This document shows, in pieces, positions 36,714-45,968 of a DNA stretch of 64,000 nucleotides. How positions within the stretch are numbered: position 1 is the stretch's first letter; each line of letters begins with the position of its first letter. A program made the translations under genes and the position numbers. Below the pieces are notes generated by a model. That model worked only from the letters and a program-made list of their open reading frames with translations. It searched no databases and was not told the DNA's origin. Source of the stretch: Methylosinus sp. H3A (GTDB lineage: Bacteria; Pseudomonadota; Alphaproteobacteria; Rhizobiales; Beijerinckiaceae); the NCBI RefSeq assembly GCF_015709455.1, contig NZ_JADNQW010000005.1:4236001-4300000 (forward strand). The letters are read 5' to 3'.

Positions 36714-38006
36714 ATGACGCCAGCCGCCCAAATCTCCGCCGCCATTGAAATCCTCGCCGGACTCGCCGAGCGCCGCCGTCCCGCGGCCGATGCGATCAAG
36801 GATTGGGGTCTCTCCCACAGATTCGCCGGCTCCAAGGACCGCGCGTCCATTTCGAGCCTCGTCTTCGACGCGCTGCGAAAGCGCGCCTCTGCGGCCTTTC
36901 TCATGGGCGCGGAAACGCCGCGGGCCGTCGTGATCGGCTCGCTGCGTGAGGCGCGCGGCCTCACGGGAGAGGAAATCTCGGCGCTGTTTTCCGGCGAGGG
37001 CCACGCCTCCGCCCCGCTCACGGACGAAGAACGCGAGCGCCTCGCCACAGTGACGCTCGAAGGCGCGCCGGCTTATGTGCGCGGCGACTATCCCGAGTGG
37101 CTGGCCGAGCGCTTCGAGACGGCCTTCGGCGAGTCCGCCGCCGATGAGGGCCGCGCGCTCGCCGAACGCGCGGCGGTCGATCTGCGCGTGAATATTTTGA
37201 AATCCTCGCGCGAGGACGCTCTGCGCCGTCTCGCGCATCTTTCCCCCGAGCCGACGCCGCTCTCGCCGCTCGGCCTGCGCATCGCGCCGCCGGCCAAGGG
37301 GCGCGGCCCGGCGCTCACGGCCGAGCCCGCCTATGTCAAAGGCCTCGTCGAGCCGCAGGACGAGGGCTCGCAGCTCGCCGCCCTGCTCTGCGCCGCCGAG
37401 CCCGGCGAGCAGGCGCTCGACCTTTGCGCCGGCGGCGGCGGCAAGACGCTGGCCCTCGCCGGGCAGATGCACAATCGCGGGCAAATCTACGCTTTCGACG
37501 ACGATGGCCGGCGCCTCACGCCCATCTATCCGCGCCTCGAACGGGCCGGCGCGCGGAATGTGCAGGTCCGCGCCCCGCGCGGGCAGGCCGATGTCCTCGC
37601 CGATCTCGAGGCCCGCTGCGGCCTGGTGCTGATCGACGCGCCCTGCACCGGAACCGGGACTTGGCGACGCCATCCGGACGCCAAATGGCGCATCGCCCCC
37701 GGCGCGCTCGAGGAGCGCATCGCCGAGCAGCGGGAGCTGCTCGACAAGGCGCCACGCTTCGTGAAGCCCGGCGGACGGATCGTCTATGTCACCTGCTCGC
37801 TGCTGCGCGACGAGAACGAGGATCAGATCGTCCGCTTTCTCGCCGATCATGCGGATTTTTCCGCCGTTCCGGCCGAGGAGGCGGCGGCCAAGGCCGGGCT
37901 GCCGGAGCTGGCGCGCTTCGCCTCGCCGCTCGGGGCAGGCATTCGCCTGACGCCGCACAGGGCGGGGACGGATGGGTTCTATGTGTGCGTGCTGAAGCGC
38001 GGGTGA
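36714..38006 (+). CDS. RsmB/NOP2-family RNA cytosine-C5 methyltransferase
   Basis: A 430-residue SAM-dependent enzyme that methylates cytosine in rRNA. An N-terminal NusB-like region precedes the catalytic core with LDLCAGGGGKTLALA for SAM. Cys311 lies in DAPCTGTGTWRRHPDAKW (motif IV), and the nucleophile Cys361 is in VTCSLLRDENEDQI (motif VI). Both cysteines are in place. The ATG at 36714 (MTPAAQISAAIEIL) fits the NusB-like start; the open frame upstream has no similarity. Its last 28 bases overlap the convergent DUF559 gene. Confidence 0.9.
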   Translation: MTPAAQISAAIEILAGLAERRRPAADAIKDWGLSHRFAGSKDRASISSLVFDALRKRASAAFLMGAETPRAVVIGSLREARGLTGEEISALFSGEGHASAPLTDEERERLATVTLEGAPAYVRGDYPEWLAERFETAFGESAADEGRALAERAAVDLRVNILKSSREDALRRLAHLSPEPTPLSPLGLRIAPPAKGRGPALTAEPAYVKGLVEPQDEGSQLAALLCAAEPGEQALDLCAGGGGKTLALAGQMHNRGQIYAFDDDGRRLTPIYPRLERAGARNVQVRAPRGQADVLADLEARCGLVLIDAPCTGTGTWRRHPDAKWRIAPGALEERIAEQRELLDKAPRFVKPGGRIVYVTCSLLRDENEDQIVRFLADHADFSAVPAEEAAAKAGLPELARFASPLGAGIRLTPHRAGTDGFYVCVLKRG

Positions 38007-38347
38007 GCGGCAGAAACTATCGTCTCACAGACGCCGTCGAGGCTTCGATAGATTTCCGAATTGGTCACGCGCAGCAAACGATAACCATTGGCGGCGAACC
38101 ATTCGTCACGACGCCTGTCGTAGGCGATTTCTTCTTCGGTCGAATGAGTGGCCCCATCCACTTCGACCACGAGCCACGCTTCGGCGCAGAGAAAATCTGC
38201 GATGAACGGCCCGCAAGGCGCTTGGCGGCGGAAGGACAGGCCTGCGAGTCGATGCGCGCGCAAAGCGTACCAGAGCTTACGTTCCGCGTCCGTCAGCTTG
38301 CGTCTGAGACTCCTTGCGCGCTTCGTCATGAGGCGTGTCTGTCGCAT
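37979..38347 (-). CDS. DUF559 (Vsr-like) endonuclease-domain protein
   Basis: A 122-residue protein of the DUF559 family, related to very-short-patch-repair endonucleases. Supporting features: LRRKLTDAERKLWYALRAHRLAGLSFRRQ and FIADFLCAEAWLVVEVDGATHS, the PD-(D/E)XK-like core with D and EVDG, followed by YDRRRDEWFAANGYRLLRVTNSEI. The start is either 38347 (MRQTRLMTKRAR) or 38329 (MTKRARSLRRK). It overlaps the 3' end of the methyltransferase gene tail-to-tail by 28 bp, and its 5' end abuts the repeat element at 38350. Its cellular role is unknown. Confidence 0.82.
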   Translation of the reverse strand: MRQTRLMTKRARSLRRKLTDAERKLWYALRAHRLAGLSFRRQAPCGPFIADFLCAEAWLVVEVDGATHSTEEEIAYDRRRDEWFAANGYRLLRVTNSEIYRSLDGVCETIVSAAHPRFSTHT

Positions 38348-38349
38348 CC

Positions 38350-38515
38350 GGGGCCCCCTCCGGCTCGCTACGCTCGCCACCTCCCCCGCTGCGCGGGAGA
38401 GGGGAAGAACGGCGCGGTCGTTGTTCTACAGACATTTTTTGCGCAATTTCGATGAAGCGCGCAATCTGCCCCCTCTCCCGCGTAGCGGGGGAGGGTTGGG
38501 GAGGGGGCACGCCGC
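38350..38515. repeat. Diverged inverted-repeat intergenic element, copy C
   Basis: Left part (38350-38405) contains CTCCCCCGCTGCGCGGGAGA; right part (38469-38510) contains CCCTCTCCCGCGTAGCGGGG and ends GGGGAGGGGGC. The two parts are roughly reverse complementary around an AT-richer centre. It resembles a diverged relative of the element at 27287-27440. It lies between the DUF559 start and guaA. Confidence 0.65.
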
Positions 38516-38583
38516 GCTCTTGCGCATGACCGACCGCGGGAGTTAGTCAGAACCGCAACCGCCCCCACACACGAAAGACCAGC

Positions 38584-40185
38584 ATGACCGCCACTGAGAG
38601 CTTCCACCACGACATCGCCGATCGCCACGACAAGCTGCTGATCGTCGATTTCGGCTCGCAGGTGACGCAGCTCATCGCGCGGCGCGTGCGCGAGGCCGGC
38701 GTCTATTGCGAGATCGCGCCCTTTCAGAGCGCCGAGCGCGCCTTCGCCGAAATCCGCCCCAAGGCGGTGATCCTCTCCGGCGGCCCCTGCTCCGTCACCG
38801 AGGACGGCTCGCCGCGTGCGCCGCAGAGCATTTTCGACGCGAAAATCCCCGTGCTCGCCATTTGCTACGGCGAGCAGCTGCTGGCCGCGCAATTGGGCGG
38901 CGCGGTGGAGGGCGGCCATCATCGCGAATTCGGCCGCGCCGAGATCGGCGTCGTCGAGGAGAGCCCGCTCTTTTCCGGCGTGTGGGAAAAGGGCGGCCAC
39001 TATCCCGTATGGATGAGCCATGGCGACCGCGTCACCCGCCTGCCGGAAGGCTTTCGCGTCATCGCCGCTTCCGAGAACGCCCCAATGGGCGCCATCGCCG
39101 ACGAGGCCCGCCGCTACTACGGCGTGCAATTCCATCTCGAGGTGGCGCATACGCCGGATGGCGCCAAGCTCATCTCCAATTTCGTCCATAATGTCGCGGG
39201 GCTGAAATCCGACTGGACCATGTCGGCCTTTCGCGGCGAGGCGATCGAGGCCGTGCGCCGCCAAGTCGGCGCCGGCCGCGTGCTCTGCGGGCTTTCGGGC
39301 GGCGTCGATTCCGCCGTCGCGGCCGTGCTGATCCATGAGGCGATCGGCGACGCGCTCACTTGCGTCTTCGTCGATCACGGCCTGCTGCGCGGCGGCGAGG
39401 CGGAGGAGGTCGTCACCCTCTTCCGCGATCACTACAACATTCCGCTCGTGCATGTGGAGGCGCAGGAGCTGTTCCTGCAAGCGCTGGAAGGGGTCGAGGA
39501 CCCGGAGGTCAAGCGCAAGACGATCGGCCGCCTCTTCATCGAGACCTTCGAAGAAGAGGCCAGGAAGATCGCCGCAGACGGCCGCGGCGCGCCGCAATTT
39601 CTGGCGCAGGGCACGCTCTACCCGGACGTCATCGAGAGCGTGTCCTTCTCCGGCGGGCCTTCGGTGACGATCAAATCGCATCACAATGTCGGCGGCCTGC
39701 CCGAGCGCATGAATATGAAGCTCGTCGAGCCCTTGCGCGAATTGTTCAAGGACGAGGTGCGCGCGCTCGGCCGCGAGCTCGGCCTGCCAGAGGCTTTCGT
39801 CGGCCGCCACCCCTTCCCCGGCCCCGGCCTCGCCATCCGCTGCCCCGGCGGGATCAGCCGCGAGAAGCTGGAGATTTTGCGCAAGGCGGACGCCATCTAT
39901 CTCGACGAGATCCGCAAGGCCGGGCTCTATGACGTGATCTGGCAGGCCTTCGCCGTGCTGCTGCCGGTGCGCACAGTGGGCGTGATGGGCGACGGCCGCA
40001 GCTACGACCATGTCTGCGCTTTGCGCGCCGTGACGAGCACCGATGGAATGACGGCGGATTTCTATCCCTTCGACATGAATTTCCTCGGCCGGGCGGCGAC
40101 GCGCATCATCAATGAGGTGCGCGGGGTGAATCGCGTGGTCTACGATGTGACCAGCAAGCCGCCGGGGACGATCGAGTGGGAGTGA
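38584..40185 (+). CDS. guaA: GMP synthase (glutamine-hydrolysing)
   Basis: A 533-residue enzyme that aminates XMP to GMP. The N-terminal class I glutaminase has ILSGGPCSV, the catalytic Cys in [10 protein letters not shown], and the His-Glu pair in [11 protein letters not shown]. The ATP-pyrophosphatase PP-loop is [12 protein letters not shown]. The C-terminal dimerisation domain includes [15 protein letters not shown] and ends [10 protein letters not shown], the usual terminus. Length and ends match the family; the start [19 protein letters not shown] is the first in-frame ATG. Confidence 0.98.
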   Translation: MTATESFHHDIADRHDKLLIVDFGSQVTQLIARRVREAGVYCEIAPFQSAERAFAEIRPKAVILSGGPCSVTEDGSPRAPQSIFDAKIPVLAICYGEQLLAAQLGGAVEGGHHREFGRAEIGVVEESPLFSGVWEKGGHYPVWMSHGDRVTRLPEGFRVIAASENAPMGAIADEARRYYGVQFHLEVAHTPDGAKLISNFVHNVAGLKSDWTMSAFRGEAIEAVRRQVGAGRVLCGLSGGVDSAVAAVLIHEAIGDALTCVFVDHGLLRGGEAEEVVTLFRDHYNIPLVHVEAQELFLQALEGVEDPEVKRKTIGRLFIETFEEEARKIAADGRGAPQFLAQGTLYPDVIESVSFSGGPSVTIKSHHNVGGLPERMNMKLVEPLRELFKDEVRALGRELGLPEAFVGRHPFPGPGLAIRCPGGISREKLEILRKADAIYLDEIRKAGLYDVIWQAFAVLLPVRTVGVMGDGRSYDHVCALRAVTSTDGMTADFYPFDMNFLGRAATRIINEVRGVNRVVYDVTSKPPGTIEWE

Positions 40186-40204
40186 GGGCTTCGAGCCGCT
40201 ACGG

Positions 40205-40822
40205 TCATTCGACCGCAGGGATCGCCGCCTCGCGAGCCCGCGCCGCCTCCACGGAAGAGCGCGCGGCAATCCGCGCGACATAGGCGCCGATCTTCGGCCA
40301 ACGCCCGAGATCGATCGAGAAGCGCGGCATCCAGCCGAGCACGGTGAAGAGATAGGCGTCGGCGACCGTGAAGGCCCCACCCATTAGAAATGGACGGTCG
40401 ACCAATGCCGAATCGAGCCAATCGAAACGCTTGAACAGTCGCGCCTCGAAGAACTCTCGAGCCGCCTTCGGCAACGCGTGATCGAACAAAGGGCTCGAAC
40501 CGGCGTGAAGCTCGCTGGCGATGAAGTTGAGCCATTCCTGAAGACGCACGCGCTCCAATTCGCCGTTCGGCGGCGCGAGCCCCGCCTCCGGTTTCAGATC
40601 GGCGAGAAATTGGAGAATCGCCGGCCCTTCTGTCAGCGTCTCGCCACAACCCACGCGGAGCGCGGCGACATAGCCTTTCGGATTGACCGTCCAGAAATCG
40701 CCGCCCTCCGACGTCCTCTTGGTTCGATTGTTCACCCGTACGAGCTCGTAAGGCAGCCCCAGCTCCTGCAACGCGATATGCGGAGCGAAAGAGCAGGCGC
40801 CGGCGGCAAAATACAGCTTCAT
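40205..40822 (-). CDS. Glutathione S-transferase, beta-class-like
   Basis: A 205-residue GST. MKLYFAAGACSFAPHIALQE is the beta-class N-terminus with the GACS cysteine/serine site, and NPKGYVAALRV plus LTEGPAILQFLAD complete the thioredoxin-like domain. The helical domain ends with FTVADAYLFTVLGW. The start at 40822 is fixed by the family N-terminus. It is divergent from a LysR regulator across 97 bp, a layout that suggests regulation by it. Confidence 0.9.
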   Translation of the reverse strand: MKLYFAAGACSFAPHIALQELGLPYELVRVNNRTKRTSEGGDFWTVNPKGYVAALRVGCGETLTEGPAILQFLADLKPEAGLAPPNGELERVRLQEWLNFIASELHAGSSPLFDHALPKAAREFFEARLFKRFDWLDSALVDRPFLMGGAFTVADAYLFTVLGWMPRFSIDLGRWPKIGAYVARIAARSSVEAARAREAAIPAVE

Positions 40823-40901
40823 CCAGACATCTCCGTCGAAGAAGGACGCGGGCATGTTGACATGGCGCAGTGGAGAAGAAAAATTACGGTAAAAGATTTC
40901 T

Positions 40902-40922
40902 CATATAAGCAGCTCTAATATG
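40902..40922. promoter_or_regulatory. Possible LysR-type dyad overlapping the lysR start
   Basis: CATAT, 11 bases, ATATG forms a perfect dyad with the spacing of LysR-type T-N11-A sites. It covers the lysR start codon at 40920, so binding could repress lysR. A TTGACA (40857-40862) with AAAAAT 16 bases later is a candidate lysR promoter in the same gap. Confidence 0.33.
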
Positions 40923-41786
40923 AAGTTGACACAGCTCCGCGGCCTGATCGCCGTAGCGGAATCCGGCAGCATCACCGCCGCGGCCGAAGCGATCGGCGTC
41001 ACGCAGTCCGGCCTGAGCCAGGCGCTCGCGGCGCTGGAGGAGAGTCTCGGCGTCAAATTATTGGTGAGGAAAGCAAACGGAATCGAGCTGACGGCGTTCG
41101 GAGAACGCGTTCTCGAGCACGCCCGCGCGGCGTTCACTCATGTGGAGGCGATCCGCCGAGAAGCGGCGCTCGCGGCCGGGGAGCAGTTCGGCGCGCTCCG
41201 CATCGCCGCCTTCCCCAGCGTGTTCGCGACCTTTCTGCCGCCCCTGCTCCGGCGCTTCCGCACGCTCCACCCCGACATAGACGTGATCGCGCTGGAGACG
41301 GATGATCGGGAGGTCGAAATCTGGCTCGACGAGGGATCGGTGGACCTCGGCGTCGTATTGAATCCGCCACCAGAGAGAAACACGATCACGATTGGGCGGG
41401 ACGCCTGGGTCTGCGTTCTGCCCTCCTCTCATCGTCTGGCGCGACGTGGATCATCCGTGTCGCTCGCCGAACTGACGGCGGAGCCTTTCGTGCTCGCGAC
41501 CGGAGGATGCCATATCCATGCGCGCACGCTCGCCGAACATGCCGGCTTGTCTTTGACGAATATCCGAATGGAGGTGCGCGACTGGACGAGCGCCATTGCG
41601 CTCGTCCGCGAAGGCGTCGGCGTCGGCCTCGCGCCCGAGTCGACCTTGCCGGAAAAGCGGAAGGGCTTACGTGTCGCGCGGCTCGATCCGCCGCTCTACC
41701 GCAAATTCGGCTTGGCCGCCGCGCCGGGACGCACGCCCTCGCGCGCCGCGCGGCTCTTCATGGATCTACTGCAGGCAAAAACGTGA
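40920..41786 (+). CDS. LysR-family transcriptional regulator
   Basis: A 288-residue regulator. The N-terminal HTH reads MKLTQLRGLIAVAESGSITA, then AEAIGVTQSGLSQALAALEE. The periplasmic-binding-protein-like effector domain starts about residue 90 (FGALRIAAFPSVFATFLPPL) and includes IALVREGVGVGLAPEST. Divergent from the GST gene, which it probably controls. The effector is unknown. Confidence 0.92.
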   Translation: MKLTQLRGLIAVAESGSITAAAEAIGVTQSGLSQALAALEESLGVKLLVRKANGIELTAFGERVLEHARAAFTHVEAIRREAALAAGEQFGALRIAAFPSVFATFLPPLLRRFRTLHPDIDVIALETDDREVEIWLDEGSVDLGVVLNPPPERNTITIGRDAWVCVLPSSHRLARRGSSVSLAELTAEPFVLATGGCHIHARTLAEHAGLSLTNIRMEVRDWTSAIALVREGVGVGLAPESTLPEKRKGLRVARLDPPLYRKFGLAAAPGRTPSRAARLFMDLLQAKT

Positions 41787-41799
41787 GCCTGCGGCCCCG

Positions 41800-42132
41800 T
41801 CACATCCCCGTGACCACCGGCTCCCCGGCCTTCTGCCAGCCGATGATGCCGCCGCCGAAATGCGTGCTCACGTCGCGGCGGCCGAAGAGGCGGGCCTGCT
41901 CCATGGCGTTCACCGAGCGCTTGCCGGAGCGGCAATAGATCACCACCTTCTGCCCCTCCGCCGGCGTCGGAATCTTGGTCGGATCGAAGGCGGACAGAGG
42001 CACGAACAGCGCGCCGTCGATATGACCCTGGGCGTATTCGTCCGCCTCGCGCACATCGACCAGAATGATCGACTTGTCGGCAATGCCGCTCTTCAAATCC
42101 TCGAGGCTGATCTCATTATACCAGTCGGCCAT
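41800..42132 (-). CDS. Single-domain rhodanese (sulfurtransferase)
   Basis: A 110-residue rhodanese domain. VDVREADEYAQGHIDGALFV is the CH2A-type motif, and the catalytic Cys lies in KVVIYCRSGKRS. The loop after Cys (CRSGKRS) is six residues, typical of GlpE/PspE-like sulfurtransferases rather than Cdc25 phosphatases. The ATG at 42132 (MADWYNEISLEDLK) is preferred to the longer open frame. Convergent with lysR; divergent from the CHRD gene. Confidence 0.9.
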   Translation of the reverse strand: MADWYNEISLEDLKSGIADKSIILVDVREADEYAQGHIDGALFVPLSAFDPTKIPTPAEGQKVVIYCRSGKRSVNAMEQARLFGRRDVSTHFGGGIIGWQKAGEPVVTGM

Positions 42133-42284
42133 GTCGTCTTCCCAAATCGAGGCGCGGCCGTGCGGTCGGCTCTCTCGCCGCGGCCGTAAAGGCTCAGGCG
42201 GGCGGCTTGAAGCGTCGCGCGGGCGCGTTAGGTGGCAAGCCCTCGGGGGCGTTGTTTCCGCCATTTGACACAGGAGCTCCACAA

Positions 42285-42728
42285 ATGTCCAGGAACGCAT
42301 CGCTGAATGCATCGCTCGCGCTCGCGGCCGCAGTCGCTCTGGCCTTCGCCGCCTTTCCCGCCGCGGCGGAAGTGCAGATGTTCAAGGGCGATCTCAGCGG
42401 CGGGGCGGAAAATCCGCCGAGCGCGAGCAAGGGCGTCGGCTCCATCGCCGTCACGCTGGATCCCAAGACGCGGAAAATCAGCTGGAAGGGCTATTTTGTC
42501 GGCCTCGAGGGCCAGGAGCTGAAGGCGCATTTCCACGGGCCCGCCAAGGCCGGCGAGAAAGCCGCGCCGGTGCTGCCGGTCGAGGCCGTTGAGGAGACAT
42601 TCCAGGGCTCGGCGACGCTCGACGCCAAGCAGGTCAAGCAGCTGGAAGATGGCCAATGGTATTTCAACATCCACTCGTCCAAGCATCCGGAAGGCGAGCT
42701 GCGCGGGCAGTTGAACCGCGTGCGGTGA
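42285..42728 (+). CDS. CHRD-domain secreted protein
   Basis: A 147-residue precursor. The signal peptide runs MSRNASLNASLALAAAVALA with cleavage after AAA-E. The rest is one CHRD domain: FKGDLSGGAENPPSASKGVG, ISWKGYFVGLEGQELKAHFH and WYFNIHSSKHPEGELRGQL. CHRD domains occur in extracellular proteins across kingdoms with no defined enzymatic role. AGGAG lies eight bases before the ATG. It converges on the ABC ATPase gene with a 9-bp gap. Confidence 0.9.
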   Translation: MSRNASLNASLALAAAVALAFAAFPAAAEVQMFKGDLSGGAENPPSASKGVGSIAVTLDPKTRKISWKGYFVGLEGQELKAHFHGPAKAGEKAAPVLPVEAVEETFQGSATLDAKQVKQLEDGQWYFNIHSSKHPEGELRGQLNRVR

Positions 42729-42737
42729 CGGGCGCGC

Positions 42738-44042
42738 TTATTGCGGATTTTCCAGGCTGAAGGTCTGCGCGCCTTCGTCATAGGCGAAAATCTCGCCATA
42801 GCGGCCCCAGGTGGTGACGCTCCGCAGCGTCATCTCCGCATAATCCTCGCTCATATAATCCTCGAGCTCCTCGCGGAAGCGCGTGGCGGGCGCGTAATGC
42901 GACGGCCGCTCGTCGAGCACGCGGCGGATACGCTGCGCCAGCGGCACATAGGCGAGCAAATGGTCGCCGAACAGCTTCTTGCGCTGATCGACGTCCATCT
43001 CAGCGAAGCGCTTGCCGGCCGTCGTCAGCTTGATGTCGCCCTCGGCGAGCTCGGCGAAGCGCAGGAGCTGCAAAGTCTCGGCGACGGGGAAGAGATCGTC
43101 GATCTCGAGCTGCAGGCTGTCGGCCAGCGCCGGCAGATCGGCCTTGCCGTCATAGGGCGGCGCCGCCACCTCCTCGATCATGCCGGCGAGCGTGTTGGTG
43201 GAGACCGTCGGCAGCGCCATGCCGAGGCCGAGGCCCGGGAAGGTCCCCTCGCGCTTGGGCGGCTCGGCGCGACGCGTCATCAGCGCATAGATCTGGTCCA
43301 CGAGCTGGCGGAATTCGGGATCGAGCCGATTGCGCGGATGCGCCAGCGTCACGCGGATTTCCGCGGCGATGCGGCCCGGATTGGAGGAGAGCACGACGAT
43401 GCGGTCGCACATCAGCACCGCCTCCTCGATATTATGCGTGACCATCAATATGGATTTGATGGGCATGCGGCCTTCCACCCACAGATCGAGCAGATCGGTG
43501 CGCAGGGTCTCGGCGGTCAGCACGTCCAGCGCCGAGAAGGGCTCGTCCATCAGCAGAATATTGGGTGAGACGACGAGCGCCCGCGCAAAGCCGACGCGCT
43601 GGCGCATGCCGCCGGAAATCTCCTTGGGAAAAGCGTTCTCGAAACCGTCGAGGCCGATGATGTCGATCGCCTTCAGCGCGCGGCGGCGCGCGTCCGCCTC
43701 GCGCACGCCCTTGGCGCGCAGGCCGAGCTCCACATTGGCGAGCACGGAGAGCCAGGGAAACAGCGCGAAGCTCTGAAACACCATGGCGACGCCGTCGACC
43801 GGGCCGTCCACCTTCTCGCCGCGATAGAGCACCTCGCCGCCGGTCGGCCGCGCGAGGCCGGAGACGATGCGCAGCAGCGAGGATTTGCCGCAGCCCGAGC
43901 GGCCGAGCAGGCCGACGATCTGGCCATCGTCGAGCCGCAGGGAAATATCGTCGAGCACGATCGGGCCTTTTTCGCCGCTCGAGCGACCATAGGCCTGGAA
44001 GACGTTGCGGAGCTCGAGCAGAGGCGCTTTTGTCGCGGACAT
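42738..44042 (-). CDS. ABC importer ATPase with AAA-associated C-terminal domain (nitrate/sulfonate type)
   Basis: A 434-residue ATPase. Residues 1-250 are a NrtD/SsuB-like domain: LLGRSGCGKSSLLRIVSGL, EISGGMRQRVGFARAL, ILLMDEPFSALDVLT, and SILMVTHNIEEAVLMCDRI. The remaining 180 residues (LADSLQLEIDDLFPVAETLQ, VDQRKKLFGDHLLAYVPLAQ) are an AAA-associated C-terminal domain found on a subset of these ATPases. Its ATG at 44042 lies 11 bp after the permease stop. The pair forms an importer for an anion-like substrate, but no binding protein is encoded nearby. Confidence 0.88.
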   Translation of the reverse strand: MSATKAPLLELRNVFQAYGRSSGEKGPIVLDDISLRLDDGQIVGLLGRSGCGKSSLLRIVSGLARPTGGEVLYRGEKVDGPVDGVAMVFQSFALFPWLSVLANVELGLRAKGVREADARRRALKAIDIIGLDGFENAFPKEISGGMRQRVGFARALVVSPNILLMDEPFSALDVLTAETLRTDLLDLWVEGRMPIKSILMVTHNIEEAVLMCDRIVVLSSNPGRIAAEIRVTLAHPRNRLDPEFRQLVDQIYALMTRRAEPPKREGTFPGLGLGMALPTVSTNTLAGMIEEVAAPPYDGKADLPALADSLQLEIDDLFPVAETLQLLRFAELAEGDIKLTTAGKRFAEMDVDQRKKLFGDHLLAYVPLAQRIRRVLDERPSHYAPATRFREELEDYMSEDYAEMTLRSVTTWGRYGEIFAYDEGAQTFSLENPQ

Positions 44043-44053
44043 GGCGGAACCCT

Positions 44054-45787
44054 TCAGGAGAGGCGCAGGCGCCGTTCGACGAAGCCGAACAATTGGCGCC
44101 AGAACAGCCGGTTGAACAGAATGACCACGACGCTCATCATCGAGACGCCGAGCACGATCTTCGGATAGTCGCCGGCCGCCGTCGCCGCGGCGATATAGGC
44201 GCCTATGCCCTGCGCCTCTATCGTGTCGTTTCCCCATTTCACATATTCGGCGACGATGGAGGCGTTCCACGAGCCGCCCGAGGCGGTGAGCGCGCCGGTC
44301 ACGTAATAGGGGAAGATCGCCGGTAGAATGACATTCTTCCACCAGGCGAAGCCGCGAATGCGGAAATTGGCGGAGACCTCGCGCAGATCATTGGGAAAGG
44401 CGGAGGCGCCGGCGATGACGTTGAAGAGAATATACCATTGCGTGCCGAAGATGATCAGCAGCGACAGCCATATGTCGGGATCGAGCCGGAAGGTGAGAAT
44501 GCCGATGACGGCGATGGGAAAGAGCACATTCGCCGGAAAGGCCGCGAGGAATTGCGCGAGCGGCTGGATCTTCTCGGCGACGCGGGGGCGCAGGCCGATC
44601 CAGACGCCGATCGGAACCCAGACGAGCGTCGCCAGCGCGATCAGCACGACGACGCGGATCAGCGTGTAGAAGGTCAGCAGCAGCGCATGGCGGAACTCGT
44701 CCACGCTGACGGCGCTGCGCACGAATTCGAATACGAGGAAGAGCGAATAGAAGAAGACCGCGCCGATGGCCGCGAACCAGACGACATCGAAGACGACGAC
44801 CGCCCGGCGGCTCTGCGGCATGCGCGGCGCCGAAAAGGGCAAGGCCAGCTTCCACAGCGAGGCGCGGCGGAGCAGCGCGGCCGGCCAGGCCGCGGCGACG
44901 CGCAGCCAACGCGTGCGGACGAAGAGGTCGCGCACCCAGCTCTCCGCCTCGTCCTGCGAGGCCGACAGCTCGACGCGGAATTTTCCCGAAAAGGCGACGA
45001 TGGGGCGAAACAGCAATTGGTCATAGGCGAGAATGATGAGCGCCACGGCGACGACCGCCACCACGACGCAGTCGATGCGCTTGCTCTCGATCGCCAGCGC
45101 GAGATAGGAGCCGACGCCCGGCAGGCGCACATTCACATCGCCGACCGTGATCGCCTCCGAGGCCACGACGAAGAACCAGCCCCCAGACATGGACATCATC
45201 ATGTTCCAGATGAGGCCCGGCATGGCGAAAGGCGCCTCGAGCTGCCAGAATTTCTGCCAGGGCGTGAGGCCGAAGCTCGCGGCGACCTCGTCGAGATCGC
45301 GCGGCACGGTGCGCAGAGACTGGTGAAAGGAAAAGGCCATGTTCCAGGCCTGGCTGGTGAAGATCGCGAAAATGGCGGCGCCCTCCGCCCCGAGCGTCGA
45401 GCCCGGGAAGAGGCCGAGGAAGAAGGTCACAGTGAAGGAGAGAAAGCCGAGCACCGGCACCGATTGCAACACGTCGAGCAGCGGCACGAGGATCATCTCG
45501 GCGCGTCGGCTCTTGGCGGCGAGAGTCGCATAGAGCAGCGTGAAGAGCAGCGAGAAGCCGATCGCCGCGAACATGCGCAGCGTCGTGCGCAGGCCGTAAT
45601 AGGGCAGCGCCGAATAATCGAGCGTCAATTGCGCGGTCTCGGGCGCCTCGAGCGGCATCGCCATGCCGCGCCAGCCGAGGGCGGCGAGCGCGAAGACCCC
45701 GAGAACGAGGCCTAGGGCGACGAAGTCCCAGAGATTGGGCAGTGTGCGGCGGCCGAGCGCAGTGAGCGAGACGAAACTATTCAGCAT
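44054..45787 (-). CDS. ABC permease with two fused BPD_transp_1 domains
   Basis: A 577-residue membrane protein made of two permease domains. The first spans about 30-260, with the EAA-like loop EVAASFGLTPWQKFWQLEAP. The second spans about 330-575, with EVSANFRIRGFAWWKNVILP. The tandem layout gives a complete pore from one chain, to be driven by the ATPase encoded 11 bp downstream. The frame is open upstream to 46183, but MLNSFVSLTALGRRTLPN (45787) is the natural start. Substrate unknown; relatives are annotated as nitrate/sulfonate/bicarbonate permeases. Confidence 0.88.
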   Translation of the reverse strand: MLNSFVSLTALGRRTLPNLWDFVALGLVLGVFALAALGWRGMAMPLEAPETAQLTLDYSALPYYGLRTTLRMFAAIGFSLLFTLLYATLAAKSRRAEMILVPLLDVLQSVPVLGFLSFTVTFFLGLFPGSTLGAEGAAIFAIFTSQAWNMAFSFHQSLRTVPRDLDEVAASFGLTPWQKFWQLEAPFAMPGLIWNMMMSMSGGWFFVVASEAITVGDVNVRLPGVGSYLALAIESKRIDCVVVAVVAVALIILAYDQLLFRPIVAFSGKFRVELSASQDEAESWVRDLFVRTRWLRVAAAWPAALLRRASLWKLALPFSAPRMPQSRRAVVVFDVVWFAAIGAVFFYSLFLVFEFVRSAVSVDEFRHALLLTFYTLIRVVVLIALATLVWVPIGVWIGLRPRVAEKIQPLAQFLAAFPANVLFPIAVIGILTFRLDPDIWLSLLIIFGTQWYILFNVIAGASAFPNDLREVSANFRIRGFAWWKNVILPAIFPYYVTGALTASGGSWNASIVAEYVKWGNDTIEAQGIGAYIAAATAAGDYPKIVLGVSMMSVVVILFNRLFWRQLFGFVERRLRLS

Positions 45788-45968
45788 GAACGACCGGCTT
45801 TCGGCGAAGCGAGGCGCGAGAACGCCGGCGGGCTGAGCCCCGGCGGGAGAGGATGTCGCACGGCCAGCCGTTTCCGTCACCTCCCGAGCGCGCGGAATCG
45901 AACGGCGCCGAAGCGCCGCCGTCCAATGGCCAAGGCGTGTGACGATTGCGTGTCGGCGCGACCAGAGA

